This document shows, in pieces, positions 7,348 to 15,517 of a stretch of 31,677 nt of DNA. The position numbers and the translations under genes are program-made. The DNA is from JBGZFC01 sp964346495 (GTDB lineage Bacteria; Bacteroidota; Bacteroidia; Bacteroidales; Dysgonomonadaceae), in the NCBI GenBank assembly GCA_964346495.1, contig CAYFUW010000013.1:1-31677 (forward strand). Direction: 5' to 3'. The notes beneath the pieces were generated by a model that was not told the DNA's origin, did no database searches, and saw only the letters and a program-made list of their open reading frames with translations. Within the stretch, counting starts at the first letter, position 1; every line of letters starts with the position of its first letter.

Positions 7348-10119
7348 ATGAAAAAGAGTATTGTTTTCATATTGTTGATTTTGAGTATATTCCCAATTCT
7401 TTCTCAAAACAACACGCCCGTTACAGGAAAGGTAATAGATAAAGACACAAAAGAGTCTATCGCACAAGCAAATGTGCGTATCTTGAAACAACGGGACAGT
7501 ACCTATGTCAACGGTGTGGCAACCGATACACATGGCAACTTTAATCTCAATATATCTAAAGGTAAATATATCTTACAGATAACATATATTGGCTATAATC
7601 ACGCATATAGAAATATAGATATTACAGGACAAACAAAAAAAATAAATTTAGGCAACATAGAGCTTACTACTGATAATATTTTGCTCGATGTGGCAATTGT
7701 GACTGCTAAAGCACCCGAAATAGTTGTAAAAGGCGATACTTTAGAGTTCAATGCCGATTCATACAAAGTTACCGAAAGTGCTGTTGTTGAGGATATTCTA
7801 AAGAAAATGCCGGGTGTAGAGATAGATAGTAATGGAAAAATAACTATCAATGGCAGAGAGGTGAAGAAAATAATGGTTGACGGAGAGGAGTTTTTCAGCA
7901 GCGACCCAAAAGTTGCATCAAAAAACCTTCCGGCAAAAATGGTGGATAAATTACAGGTACTTGACAGACGCAGCGATATGGCTATGATGACCGGATTTGA
8001 TGATGGTGAAGAGGAAACAGTAATCAACTTAACGGTCAGACCGGGTATGAAAGAAGGTCTGTTTGGCAACGCATTCGCAGGTTATGGAAGCAATCAAAGA
8101 TACGAAGCCAACGCCATGATAAATTACATGAAAAACAAAAATCAATATACTTTTCTTGGCGGTATTAATAATACAAATAATGCCGGATTTACAGACTTTT
8201 CGTCTACAATGTTCGGCGGAATGCGTGGAGGAAGAGGCAGAAGATTTATGGGTGGCGACGGTATAACTAAATCGACAAATGCCGGTCTAAACTTTGTAAA
8301 TCAATTAGGAGAAAAACTTAAAGTTGGAGGTAATATTCGTTTTGGAAATACCGATAACTACACTGAGTCAAAGGTTCACACACTAAATATACTGAAAAAC
8401 GGCAATACTATTGATAATGAAGATAGTAAATCAAATAGTTTGAGTAATAACTTCAACATGGATTTAAGGCTCGAGTGGAAACCTGATACATTAACTGAGA
8501 TTATCCTAACTCCAAATGTTTCAATCTATAACAATAGAAAAACCGAAACTGGTAACTTTATCACCGCCAGAGAAATATCCGGCGATACAATTAATTGGGG
8601 TAATTCAGATTATAATTCAAGAGGGAACGGCAAAGAGATTGGAACTAGGTTAGATGCCAGTAGAAAACTTTCTAAACCGGGGCGAGTGATAAGTTTTCAG
8701 TTTAGAGGAAATTTATCTGATTCAGAAAATATTGGAGCCAACAAATCAAATACATTTTATAATGGTTTAAATCCGGATGATATTATTGATCAGCAATTTA
8801 CAAATAGAAATAACTCTAAAAGTTGGCGCGGATATATGTCATACGTAGAGCCGATAGGTAACAAAAACTTCATACAACTTGCATATACGTATAGGCAAAG
8901 CTTATCGGAATCTGATAAAGACACGAGAATTAAAGACGAAAACGATAACTATACTATTTTAGATAAAAATTACAGTAAACGTTTGGAAAACAATTTTATC
9001 AGACAAAAAATTGAACTTAATTTTCAAACAGTTCGTGAAAAATATGATTACAGATTTGGATTTTCTGTACAGCCATCTACTTCAAAAAGTAAAACATTTG
9101 TAGGCGACAGCCTGATTAATCCATTTGAGCAAAAAGTTGTAAATTATGCACCAATGGCTCAGTTTAACTACAGATGGAGTAAACAACACAACTTGAGAAT
9201 AAGATATTATGGCTATACTGATCAACCAACAGTAGAACAACTTTCGCCAGTGATAGATATTTCTAACCCATTGAATATTACTTACGGTAATCCGAATTTG
9301 AAACCATCATTCCAACACAGATTTAATATTCGTTACCAAAACTTTAATGCTGAAAAAGGCGCTTCAATGGCTATGTTTAGTAATTTCAGTTACCTGACAA
9401 ACGATATTGTTGCTTCAACTATTATAAATCAAGAGACAGGAAGACGTGAAACTACATACGAAAACGTGCGTGGAAACTGGTCGGCAAATACACGTTTAAT
9501 GTTTAATGTGCCACTAAAGAATATTAAATACTCTATCTTTTCAATGTCGTTTGTAAATTATAATAATACTAACGGATTTGTAAACAGTGAAAAGAATTTG
9601 AGTCGCAGAACCAACCTGTTTCAAGTTTTAGGATTAAATTATCGTTCGGATCAATTTGATTTGACTTTGCGAGGAAATATTAACTTCAACAAAGTAAATA
9701 ACTCTATTTTAGAACAACAAAATCAAGAGTATCTGAATTATGGTGGAATGGGCAGTACCACAATATATTTGCCATGGGATATGTCTATAGAGAGTGATAT
9801 CTCTTACAGAGCGAACTCCGGCTATGCTGACGGATTTTCACAACAAGAGTGGCTTTGGAATGCATCTATACAAAAACAACTGTTTAAGCAGAAAAATGGT
9901 ACGCTCCGATTTAAAATATATGATATCTTACAACAAAGAAGCAATATTAGTAGAAGTGTAACAGCCAATTACATTCGCGATACAACAACTAATGCACTTA
10001 CTTCATACTTTATGTTTCATTTTGTTTATAAGTTTAATATCTTTAAGGGTGGTGCAACTAAAGACGATATGGATTTGCAACAACCGCGCAGACCTGGTGG
10101 CGGAAGACGTTTCCACTAG
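7348..10119 (+). CDS. Outer-membrane beta-barrel receptor (TonB-dependent-receptor-like)
   Basis: A 923-residue outer-membrane protein. Signal peptide 1-19 (MKKSIVFILLILSIFPILSQ). Residues about 22-110 form a carboxypeptidase-regulatory-like domain (VTGKVIDKDTKESIAQANVR). About 120-215 is a plug-like domain (VVEDILKKMPGVEIDSNGKI, then VMVDGEEFF-type loop read here as IMVDGEEFF). The remainder is a large beta-barrel with many aromatic-rich strands, corresponding to the 'outer membrane beta-barrel family 3' group rather than a classical SusC. A Gly/Arg-rich loop lies at about 290-305 and a similar Gly/Arg tail ends the protein. Role: transport or sensing at the outer membrane; ligand unknown. 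It is followed by a LytS kinase (start 50 bp after its stop) and a LytTR regulator, suggesting a shared signalling task. Confidence 0.88.
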   Translation: MKKSIVFILLILSIFPILSQNNTPVTGKVIDKDTKESIAQANVRILKQRDSTYVNGVATDTHGNFNLNISKGKYILQITYIGYNHAYRNIDITGQTKKINLGNIELTTDNILLDVAIVTAKAPEIVVKGDTLEFNADSYKVTESAVVEDILKKMPGVEIDSNGKITINGREVKKIMVDGEEFFSSDPKVASKNLPAKMVDKLQVLDRRSDMAMMTGFDDGEEETVINLTVRPGMKEGLFGNAFAGYGSNQRYEANAMINYMKNKNQYTFLGGINNTNNAGFTDFSSTMFGGMRGGRGRRFMGGDGITKSTNAGLNFVNQLGEKLKVGGNIRFGNTDNYTESKVHTLNILKNGNTIDNEDSKSNSLSNNFNMDLRLEWKPDTLTEIILTPNVSIYNNRKTETGNFITAREISGDTINWGNSDYNSRGNGKEIGTRLDASRKLSKPGRVISFQFRGNLSDSENIGANKSNTFYNGLNPDDIIDQQFTNRNNSKSWRGYMSYVEPIGNKNFIQLAYTYRQSLSESDKDTRIKDENDNYTILDKNYSKRLENNFIRQKIELNFQTVREKYDYRFGFSVQPSTSKSKTFVGDSLINPFEQKVVNYAPMAQFNYRWSKQHNLRIRYYGYTDQPTVEQLSPVIDISNPLNITYGNPNLKPSFQHRFNIRYQNFNAEKGASMAMFSNFSYLTNDIVASTIINQETGRRETTYENVRGNWSANTRLMFNVPLKNIKYSIFSMSFVNYNNTNGFVNSEKNLSRRTNLFQVLGLNYRSDQFDLTLRGNINFNKVNNSILEQQNQEYLNYGGMGSTTIYLPWDMSIESDISYRANSGYADGFSQQEWLWNASIQKQLFKQKNGTLRFKIYDILQQRSNISRSVTANYIRDTTTNALTSYFMFHFVYKFNIFKGGATKDDMDLQQPRRPGGGRRFH

Positions 10120-10169
10120 TTTGAGTGTGTTTAATTAATAATGTGGCGAAAACAAAAAGTTATAATAGA

Positions 10170-11264
10170 ATGAATACAATTATTAAAAGTAAAACAAGGA
10201 AATACAACATATTATTCATTCACATACTGTTATGGACTGTTTTCTTTGTTTTACCCAACTTTTTTATCGATAGAGATGTTCTGTTTCGTTGGGACAGATT
10301 TGTACGCTCATTGCCAACGATGCTGGGATTTATGTTGGTTTTTTATGCAAACTATTTTTATCTGATAGATAGACTTTTATTCAAGGGTAAAACAAGAAAG
10401 TTTTTGTTTGTCAACTTATTAGTGATTACCTTAGTGGCTGTAATTATATATTATGGAAACGATTTTTGCGCTAATCTTTATCCTAATATGCAACGATTCA
10501 GACATCGCAAAAATCCACCTTCGCCCTGGCTTTTTATTATTAGAAACTCAACATCGTTAATGTTAATGACAGCTTTGAGCGTTGCATTAAAAATGAGTAC
10601 AAGATGGTTCGTTATTGAAAATGAGCGAAAAGAGTTAGAGAAAGCCATTGCCGAAGCAGAATTGCAAAATCTAAAAAATCAAATCAGTCCGCACTTTTTG
10701 CTTAATACACTAAACAATATTTACGCATTAATTGAATTCAACCCCGCTAAAGCACAGTCTGCATTACTCGATTTAAGTAAAATGCTGCGTCATTTGCTAT
10801 ACGAAAATAACAAATTATTTGTACCTTTACATCAAGAAGTTGGTTTTATTAAGAACTATTTGCATCTGATGCAGATAAGAATGTCAGAAAATGTAATATT
10901 AAAAACAGAAATTGACGTAAAGGAGAATAGTATGACACCAATCTCTCCGCTTATATTTATCTCATTGGTAGAGAATGCTTTCAAACATGGTATAAGTGGT
11001 AATAATCCTTCGTTTATTGATATTTCGCTAAGCGAACTTCCGGATGGAAAGGTGAAGTTTGTGTCTAAAAATAGCTATTTCCCGAAAATTAAATCGGATA
11101 AAAGCGGTAGCGGAATTGGTTTGGAATTAGTACGCAAAAGATTAGATTTGCTCTATCCTGACAAATACATGTGGGATAAAAATATTGAAAACAACATTTA
11201 TTCAACTACACTTATTATAGATACAAACAACAATCAACATGACACTCAATTGCTGGATAATTGA
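10170..11264 (+). CDS. LytS-type (His_kinase family) sensor kinase
   Basis: 364 residues from the ATG at 10170. An in-frame GTG at 10125 would add 15 residues, but the hydrophilic-then-hydrophobic N-terminus starting MNTIIKSK is the normal one for this family. Four hydrophobic segments lie at about 13-32, 47-67, 77-95 and 120-140, with no sizeable periplasmic domain. The His_kinase domain begins LKNQISPHFLLNTLNNIY with phosphoacceptor H175. ATP-binding motifs follow: PLIFISLVENAFKHG and SGSGIGLELVRKRL. The gene overlaps the next by 26 bp, implying translational coupling. Such kinases pair with LytTR regulators; the input may come through the receptor upstream. Confidence 0.93.
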   Translation: MNTIIKSKTRKYNILFIHILLWTVFFVLPNFFIDRDVLFRWDRFVRSLPTMLGFMLVFYANYFYLIDRLLFKGKTRKFLFVNLLVITLVAVIIYYGNDFCANLYPNMQRFRHRKNPPSPWLFIIRNSTSLMLMTALSVALKMSTRWFVIENERKELEKAIAEAELQNLKNQISPHFLLNTLNNIYALIEFNPAKAQSALLDLSKMLRHLLYENNKLFVPLHQEVGFIKNYLHLMQIRMSENVILKTEIDVKENSMTPISPLIFISLVENAFKHGISGNNPSFIDISLSELPDGKVKFVSKNSYFPKIKSDKSGSGIGLELVRKRLDLLYPDKYMWDKNIENNIYSTTLIIDTNNNQHDTQLLDN

Positions 11265-11952
11265 TGATGAACCGCTTGCACTCGATTTGCTAGAATCGTA
11301 CATCTCTAAAACTCCGTTTTTGAAACTGACGGGACGATTTTCTAGTGCATTGCAAGCATTACAATCAATTAATTCAGAAGATACTGTTCATCTGATTTTT
11401 TTAGATATCCAAATGCCGGAATTGAGTGGAATGGAATTTGCTAAATTAGTTGATAAACAGACACGTATCATACTTACAACAGCTTTTAGCGAATACGCCA
11501 TTGATAGTTATAAAATAAATGCTCTCGACTATCTTTTGAAACCGTTTTCATATGCCGATTTCCTTACTGCAGCAAAAAAAGCAGTTGATTGGTTCGAAAT
11601 AACAGCATCAGCAGAGCATAAAAGCGATAAAATACAAACTGGATTTTTCGTTCGTTCTGAATATCAACTTGTTCAAATACTGTTTGACGAACTTTTATAC
11701 ATTGAAGGACTGAAAGATTATGTAAAAATTTATTGTGAAGACAAACCAAGACCAATCCTTACCCTTATGAGCATGAAAGCTGTTGAAGAAATGATCCCTG
11801 CGAAACAGTTTCTTCGTGTGCATCGCTCCTATATTGTCAACAGAAATAAGATTACAAAAATAGATAAAAATAGAATAATTATCGGCAAGCAAGAAATTCC
11901 AATCGGTAATACTTATCGGAAAACTTTTATCGAAATTATTGAAGGGAAATAG
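11239..11952 (+). CDS. LytTR-family response regulator
   Basis: A 237-residue LytR/AlgR-type regulator. The receiver domain (1-120) has acidic residues D9/D10/E11, phosphoacceptor D56 (IFLDIQMP), a T-A pair (LTTAFSE) and K102-region KPF. The LytTR DNA-binding domain covers about 134-235, with FVRSEYQLVQILFDELLYIE, the MKAVEEM helix and the typical FLRVHRSYIVNRNKI string. It overlaps the kinase gene by 26 bp. The likely target is the promoter of its own cluster, where matching direct repeats are found at 7147-7177. Confidence 0.95.
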   Translation: MTLNCWIIDDEPLALDLLESYISKTPFLKLTGRFSSALQALQSINSEDTVHLIFLDIQMPELSGMEFAKLVDKQTRIILTTAFSEYAIDSYKINALDYLLKPFSYADFLTAAKKAVDWFEITASAEHKSDKIQTGFFVRSEYQLVQILFDELLYIEGLKDYVKIYCEDKPRPILTLMSMKAVEEMIPAKQFLRVHRSYIVNRNKITKIDKNRIIIGKQEIPIGNTYRKTFIEIIEGK

Positions 11953-11964
11953 CTCTTTTTTCGC

Positions 11965-11981
11965 TTTTTTAGCCTAAAAAA
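11965..11981. terminator. Weak hairpin between convergent LytTR and ung genes
   Basis: TTTTTTA (11965-11971) pairs with TAAAAAA (11975-11981) around a GCC loop. It is all A/T pairs, so weak, but it is the only structure in the 31-bp gap between two convergent genes and supplies T-runs in both directions. Confidence 0.35.
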
Positions 11982-11983
11982 CA

Positions 11984-12646
11984 CTACCAATCTATAGGTT
12001 CTTGCCCATGAGCTATTAAATAATCGTTTGTTTTACTAAAGTGCTTATTACCAAAGAATCCTCTGTATGCAGACAGTGGCGAAGGGTGTGGTGAGCGCAA
12101 TATTAAATGTCTATTCGCATCAATATTTTCCACTTTTCGTTGTGCATATGCTCCCCAAAGAATAAACACCAGATTTTTGTGAGAATCTGCCAATTTTTGT
12201 ATCACGGCATCGGTAAAATCTTCCCATCCTTTATGTTGATGTGAACCAGCTTTATGTGCTCTAACAGTTAATGTGGCATTCAATAAAAACACTCCTTGCC
12301 TGCTCCATCTCTCCAGATTCCCTGATTTAGGAATAGGTTTGCCCAAGTCATTATGAATTTCTTGAAAAATATTTACCAATGAAGGCGGAATGCGAACATT
12401 ATCTTTAACTGAAAAACAGAGTCCATGTGCTTGATTTGGCTCATGATAAGGATCTTGACCAACAATAATTACCTTTACCTTGTCGAAAGGACACAAATCG
12501 AAAGCTTTGAAAATATCTTTTGCCGGTGGAAAAACTCTCTGTGTCGTATATTCATCACGCACAAAATCAGTTAATTCCTTAAAATAAGGCTTACTAAACT
12601 CATCTTGAAGTTGTTCTTTCCAACTCTGTTCTATCTTTACATCCAT
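11984..12646 (-). CDS. ung: Uracil-DNA glycosylase
   Basis: A 220-residue family-1 UDG that excises uracil from DNA. Key residues coincide with E. coli numbering within one position: catalytic D65 in VGQDPYHEPNQAHGLCFS, N123 in VFLLNATLTV, and H187 in the leucine-loop motif HPSPLSAYRGFF. Length is normal. It begins 11 bp after the pyrD stop and is therefore probably co-transcribed with pyrK-pyrD. The product (an abasic site) is the substrate of Nfo encoded at 3281-4123. Confidence 0.97.
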   Translation of the reverse strand: MDVKIEQSWKEQLQDEFSKPYFKELTDFVRDEYTTQRVFPPAKDIFKAFDLCPFDKVKVIIVGQDPYHEPNQAHGLCFSVKDNVRIPPSLVNIFQEIHNDLGKPIPKSGNLERWSRQGVFLLNATLTVRAHKAGSHQHKGWEDFTDAVIQKLADSHKNLVFILWGAYAQRKVENIDANRHLILRSPHPSPLSAYRGFFGNKHFSKTNDYLIAHGQEPIDW

Positions 12647-12657
12647 AATTACCCGTT

Positions 12658-13569
12658 TTACACTTTAAGACTTCCTACCAAATCGTTGATATTATCGATA
12701 TTGTGTTTTTCCAAATAGGCTAAAATTCCGTCTATTACCTTCATAGAAATTGTAGGGTCAACAAAATTATAAGTACCAATTTGTACCGCTTTTGCTCCGG
12801 CTAATATAAACTGTATTGCATCATCGGCACTAGCGATGCCACCTAAGCCAATAACGGGAATTTTTACGGCATTATAAACCTGCCAAACCATTCGTAATGC
12901 AATCGGCTTAATACAAGGACCTGACAATCCACCTGTTACGGTTGACAATTCGGGTGTTCTTGTTGCTGTATTAATTGCCATCCCTAAAAAGGTATTGACC
13001 AATGAAACAGCATCTGCTCCCTCTGCCTCAACTGTTCGGGCTATTTCAGTAATATCAGTAACATTTGGTGATAGCTTAACTATCAGCGTTTTAGGATATA
13101 CATTTCTAACAGCTTTTGTAACTTGTGCGGCAGAAACACACGATGTGCCAAATGCCATTCCACCCTCTTTTACATTTGGACAGGAAATATTTAGCTCGAT
13201 AGCCGGAATCTTATCCAGGTTGGCTATTTTCTCGGTACATTTCACATAATCATCTATTGTTGAGCCTGATACATTTATGATGATATTAGTTTTATAATCT
13301 TTGATTTCGGGATATATGTTGTCGATAAAATAGTCGATACCTTTGTTTTGCAATCCGACAGCGTTGAGCATACCCGAAGGTGTCTCAGCCATTCGCGGAT
13401 AGTTATTTCCTTGTCTGGGCTCCAATGTGGTTCCTTTTACAATAATACCACCCAAACTATCTAAATCGACAAAATCCTTATATTCAGTGCCATATCCAAA
13501 TGTGCCCGATGCAGTCATTACCGGATTTTGCAACTCTAAATTTCCTATGTTTATTCTTAGTTTGTCCAT
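12658..13569 (-). CDS. pyrD: Dihydroorotate dehydrogenase, catalytic subunit (class 1B)
   Basis: A 303-residue FMN-binding TIM barrel that oxidises dihydroorotate to orotate in de novo pyrimidine synthesis. Seen: N-terminal NPVMTASGTFGYG, substrate loop MLNAVGLQNKG, the catalytic cysteine C130 in NISCPNVKEGG, and the C-terminal FMN-phosphate site VIGLGGIASADDA. The cysteine (rather than serine) base and the adjoining PyrK subunit mark it as the NAD-linked class 1B. Its start codon lies 13 bp inside the pyrK coding sequence, a coupling overlap expected for subunits of one complex (PyrD2-PyrK2). Confidence 0.97.
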   Translation of the reverse strand: MDKLRINIGNLELQNPVMTASGTFGYGTEYKDFVDLDSLGGIIVKGTTLEPRQGNNYPRMAETPSGMLNAVGLQNKGIDYFIDNIYPEIKDYKTNIIINVSGSTIDDYVKCTEKIANLDKIPAIELNISCPNVKEGGMAFGTSCVSAAQVTKAVRNVYPKTLIVKLSPNVTDITEIARTVEAEGADAVSLVNTFLGMAINTATRTPELSTVTGGLSGPCIKPIALRMVWQVYNAVKIPVIGLGGIASADDAIQFILAGAKAVQIGTYNFVDPTISMKVIDGILAYLEKHNIDNINDLVGSLKV

Positions 13570-14336
13570 TCTAATTCATTAATATTAAATACCGGTCCTT
13601 CAGTGCAAGCGCACAAATTTCCTTTTGTTGTTTTTTCGACACAGCACAGACATGCGCCAATTCCGCAAGCCATAAGGTTTTCGAGCGATACCTCACACTC
13701 TATACTGTTTTCTTTTGCATATTTTGCCACAGCCATCATCATTGGTTTTGGTCCGCAAGTATATATAGAATCATGCTTTTTACTCTTAAGAATAGTGTGA
13801 TGAGTAACAAATCCTTTTTCTCCCAATGTTCCATCCTCAGTTGTATAGTGAGTTTCACCAATTTTTTCGAATAAATCTCTTTGTAAAATATTATCTTTGG
13901 AGCGTCCGCCTAATAAAAATGTAGGCTTAAAGCCCTTTTCTTTAAGTATTTTTCCCAGAAAATAAAGTGGAGCAGTACCAACACCTCCGCCTATAAGTAG
14001 CAATTCTGATGATTTGTCGGTTGGTAGATTGAACGAATTACCTAATGGTATAACAATATTAAGTATTTCACCGGCTCTTTTTTCGCAGATACATCTTGTT
14101 CCTTCTCCAACATTCTGTACCAAAAACCAAACTTCGTTGGCTTCGTAATCTACAAAATTTATCGAAATAGGTCTTCTGAGAAAAACCGAAGGAGAGTTAT
14201 CAATATATATTTGCATGAACTGTCCCGGAAGCATTTCCGGTAATTTTTCATTGTTGGCAGGATATGCTTTCAATAGATGATTCTGCTCATTTAATTTTTC
14301 GTTAGATCGAATAGTGAAGTCGAGTACTTTTTTCAT
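13557..14336 (-). CDS. pyrK: Dihydroorotate dehydrogenase, electron-transfer subunit
   Basis: A 259-residue ferredoxin-reductase-type subunit passing electrons from PyrD FMN to NAD+. FAD domain: PSVFLRRPISI around residues 49-59. NAD domain: LLIGGGVGTAPLYFL about 113-127 and YTCGPKPMM 192-200. The [2Fe-2S] ligands are C224, C229 and C232 (CGIGACLCC) plus C244 in CTEGPVF, which is the family pattern. It heads the pyrK-pyrD-ung run and overlaps pyrD by 13 bp. The leader between a -7 element (14477-14484) and the start is about 130 nt and carries two hairpins. Confidence 0.97.
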   Translation of the reverse strand: MKKVLDFTIRSNEKLNEQNHLLKAYPANNEKLPEMLPGQFMQIYIDNSPSVFLRRPISINFVDYEANEVWFLVQNVGEGTRCICEKRAGEILNIVIPLGNSFNLPTDKSSELLLIGGGVGTAPLYFLGKILKEKGFKPTFLLGGRSKDNILQRDLFEKIGETHYTTEDGTLGEKGFVTHHTILKSKKHDSIYTCGPKPMMMAVAKYAKENSIECEVSLENLMACGIGACLCCVEKTTKGNLCACTEGPVFNINELEWTN

Positions 14337-14354
14337 TGTTAGGAGCGTATAAAG

Positions 14355-14371
14355 AAACCCAGTAAGGGTTT
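14355..14371 (-). promoter_or_regulatory. Hairpin in the pyrK leader
   Basis: AAACCC (14355-14360) pairs with GGGTTT (14366-14371) around a 5-base loop; on the minus strand it is followed by CTTTAT and ends about 20 nt before the pyrK start. A second, larger-loop stem lies just upstream (GTTCTTT at about 14388-14394 with AAAGAAC near 14407-14414). Together they could form a leader control element; no PyrR-type anti-antiterminator consensus was recognised. Confidence 0.35.
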
Positions 14372-14476
14372 TATTTGGTTTTAATAGGTTCTTTAATATT
14401 GTAAAAAAGAACTGTTTAAAAGCGATTATATCTGCATGCTCAATTAATAATCACACAAAATTATAATCGTTAAATA

Positions 14477-14484
14477 CAAAGATA
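14477..14484 (-). promoter_or_regulatory. -7 promoter element for pyrK-pyrD-ung
   Basis: The minus strand reads TATCTTTG (TAnnTTTG). A TTTG lies 25 nt upstream (14513-14510), longer than the usual 19-23, so the -33 assignment is uncertain. Start is predicted near 14470. Confidence 0.5.
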
Positions 14485-14591
14485 CAAAAGATATTGGAAG
14501 CGAAAACCTCAAATCAATATTTAAGTGATAGAATATTTCAATAAACGGTAATGGTTTGAATAAAAAATGGAAATAGTAAAAAAATGATGAT

Positions 14592-15041
14592 TTAATTGCC
14601 TTTAAACGCTTCGAATGTGCCGTTACTGTAATAAACAATTATCTGAGTGATTTTCTTGTCCTCTGTTTTTAGAGTTTCATTTTCCTTATTAACAGCATGT
14701 TGGATGCTTTTTTCCACCTGTTTAACTACCTCTACAGTCTCTTTTTTGGGTTCACTCGGAGTTTCTTCCGCATTTATTTCACGCTGACTGAATAAATCGG
14801 GTGCTTGATTTCTATTTTCGGACTCATATCCCTTTTTATACATATTTCCTTCTCCACTTATTAACCACTCAGGATTGATGTAATCGAATTCTGCCAAAAT
14901 TTTAGTTACAACATCCAAACTCGGATTATTTCGTCCATTTAAAATATGCGAAATTACCGCTCTGTTTATTTGTAGCTGATCAGCAAACCTTGCCGATGTG
15001 AGCTGTTCATTATCCATTATCTGTTTTATTCTATCTTTCAT
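14592..15041 (-). CDS. XRE-family helix-turn-helix regulator
   Basis: A 149-residue regulator. Residues 1-65 form the helix-turn-helix domain (RIKQIMDNEQLTSARFADQL, then INRAVISHILNGRNNPSLDV). Residues about 66-125 are a charged, low-complexity linker rich in Glu/Lys. The C-terminus (KKITQIIVYYSNGTFEAFKG) looks like a short beta hairpin of unknown role. Proteins of this shape are common in Bacteroidales; targets are unknown. The promoter is a full -33/-7 match (15090-15121). Its -7 element sits inside one copy of a repeated 12-mer (GATACAAnTGTA), consistent with autoregulation. No toxin gene is adjacent, so I do not call it an antitoxin. Confidence 0.88.
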   Translation of the reverse strand: MKDRIKQIMDNEQLTSARFADQLQINRAVISHILNGRNNPSLDVVTKILAEFDYINPEWLISGEGNMYKKGYESENRNQAPDLFSQREINAEETPSEPKKETVEVVKQVEKSIQHAVNKENETLKTEDKKITQIIVYYSNGTFEAFKGN

Positions 15042-15085
15042 ATCGTTTTTGCATTAATTGTATAAATATACAGTGTGCGTTTGTC

Positions 15086-15177
15086 GATACAAATGTAGAT
15101 TAAACAAATAACATTTGCAAATAATATCTATATATAAATGTAATTTACAAAAGGATATTGGTGTTGATACAATTGTA
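15086..15177 (-). repeat. Repeated 12-mer, candidate operator of the XRE regulator
   Basis: GATACAAATGTA (15086-15097) and GATACAATTGTA (15166-15177) match at 11 of 12 positions, 80 bp apart. The second contains the perfect palindrome TACAATTGTA. Between them lies another perfect inverted repeat, TGTAA-T-TTACA (15139-15149). The first copy covers the -7 element of the XRE gene. Confidence 0.45.
15090..15121 (-). promoter_or_regulatory. Promoter of the XRE gene (TTTG-N20-TACATTTG)
   Basis: The minus strand carries TTTG (15121-15118), a 20-nt spacer and TACATTTG (15097-15090), fully matching the Bacteroidota vegetative promoter. Start is expected near 15083, about 40 nt before the ATG. Confidence 0.7.
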
Positions 15178-15432
15178 AATACCTGTGGACACACCTTTAA
15201 ATATGCGATAAAATAATATAAAGAAATAGTTTACTTTTACAGATATAATAGTTTGATATAGATGATTTTAGTATATATTTTTACTGATTATTTAACAGAA
15301 AAATGACCTCTATTGCGCTTTTTATAGGTTATTTTCTAAACGATTAATTAGCATTTTGCTATTTAAATAATTGATATATAGGTATATAAATAGAGATAAC
15401 GATAGGTGTACGCAAACGTTAAAAGGGTATTT

Positions 15433-15466
15433 GTTACATTTGTGTCAGCGCCGAAACTTTTGTAAC
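15433..15466 (+). terminator. Symmetrical hairpin with T-run, orphan terminator candidate
   Basis: GTTACA (15433-15438) pairs with TGTAAC (15461-15466). Inside, a 3x3 TTT/TTT internal loop separates a second stem GTGTC/GAAAC (one mismatch) closed by AGCGCC. Five T follow. There is no upstream plus-strand gene. Confidence 0.35.
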
Positions 15467-15485
15467 TTTTTATTGATATATATTG

Positions 15486-15517
15486 TTGTAAATAAATATC
15501 AAGCCAATGTATATTTG
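15486..15517 (+). promoter_or_regulatory. Orphan plus-strand promoter match
   Basis: GTTG ending at 15488, a 21-nt spacer and TATATTTG (15510-15517) give a good -33/-7 pair, but no ORF follows on the plus strand before the converging TIGR02757 gene. Confidence 0.35.

Noticed and set aside
14592..15041. XRE gene as antitoxin of a toxin-antitoxin pair
   Set aside because: No small partner ORF adjoins it on the same strand; the long linker and C-terminal domain are typical of stand-alone Bacteroidales regulators.
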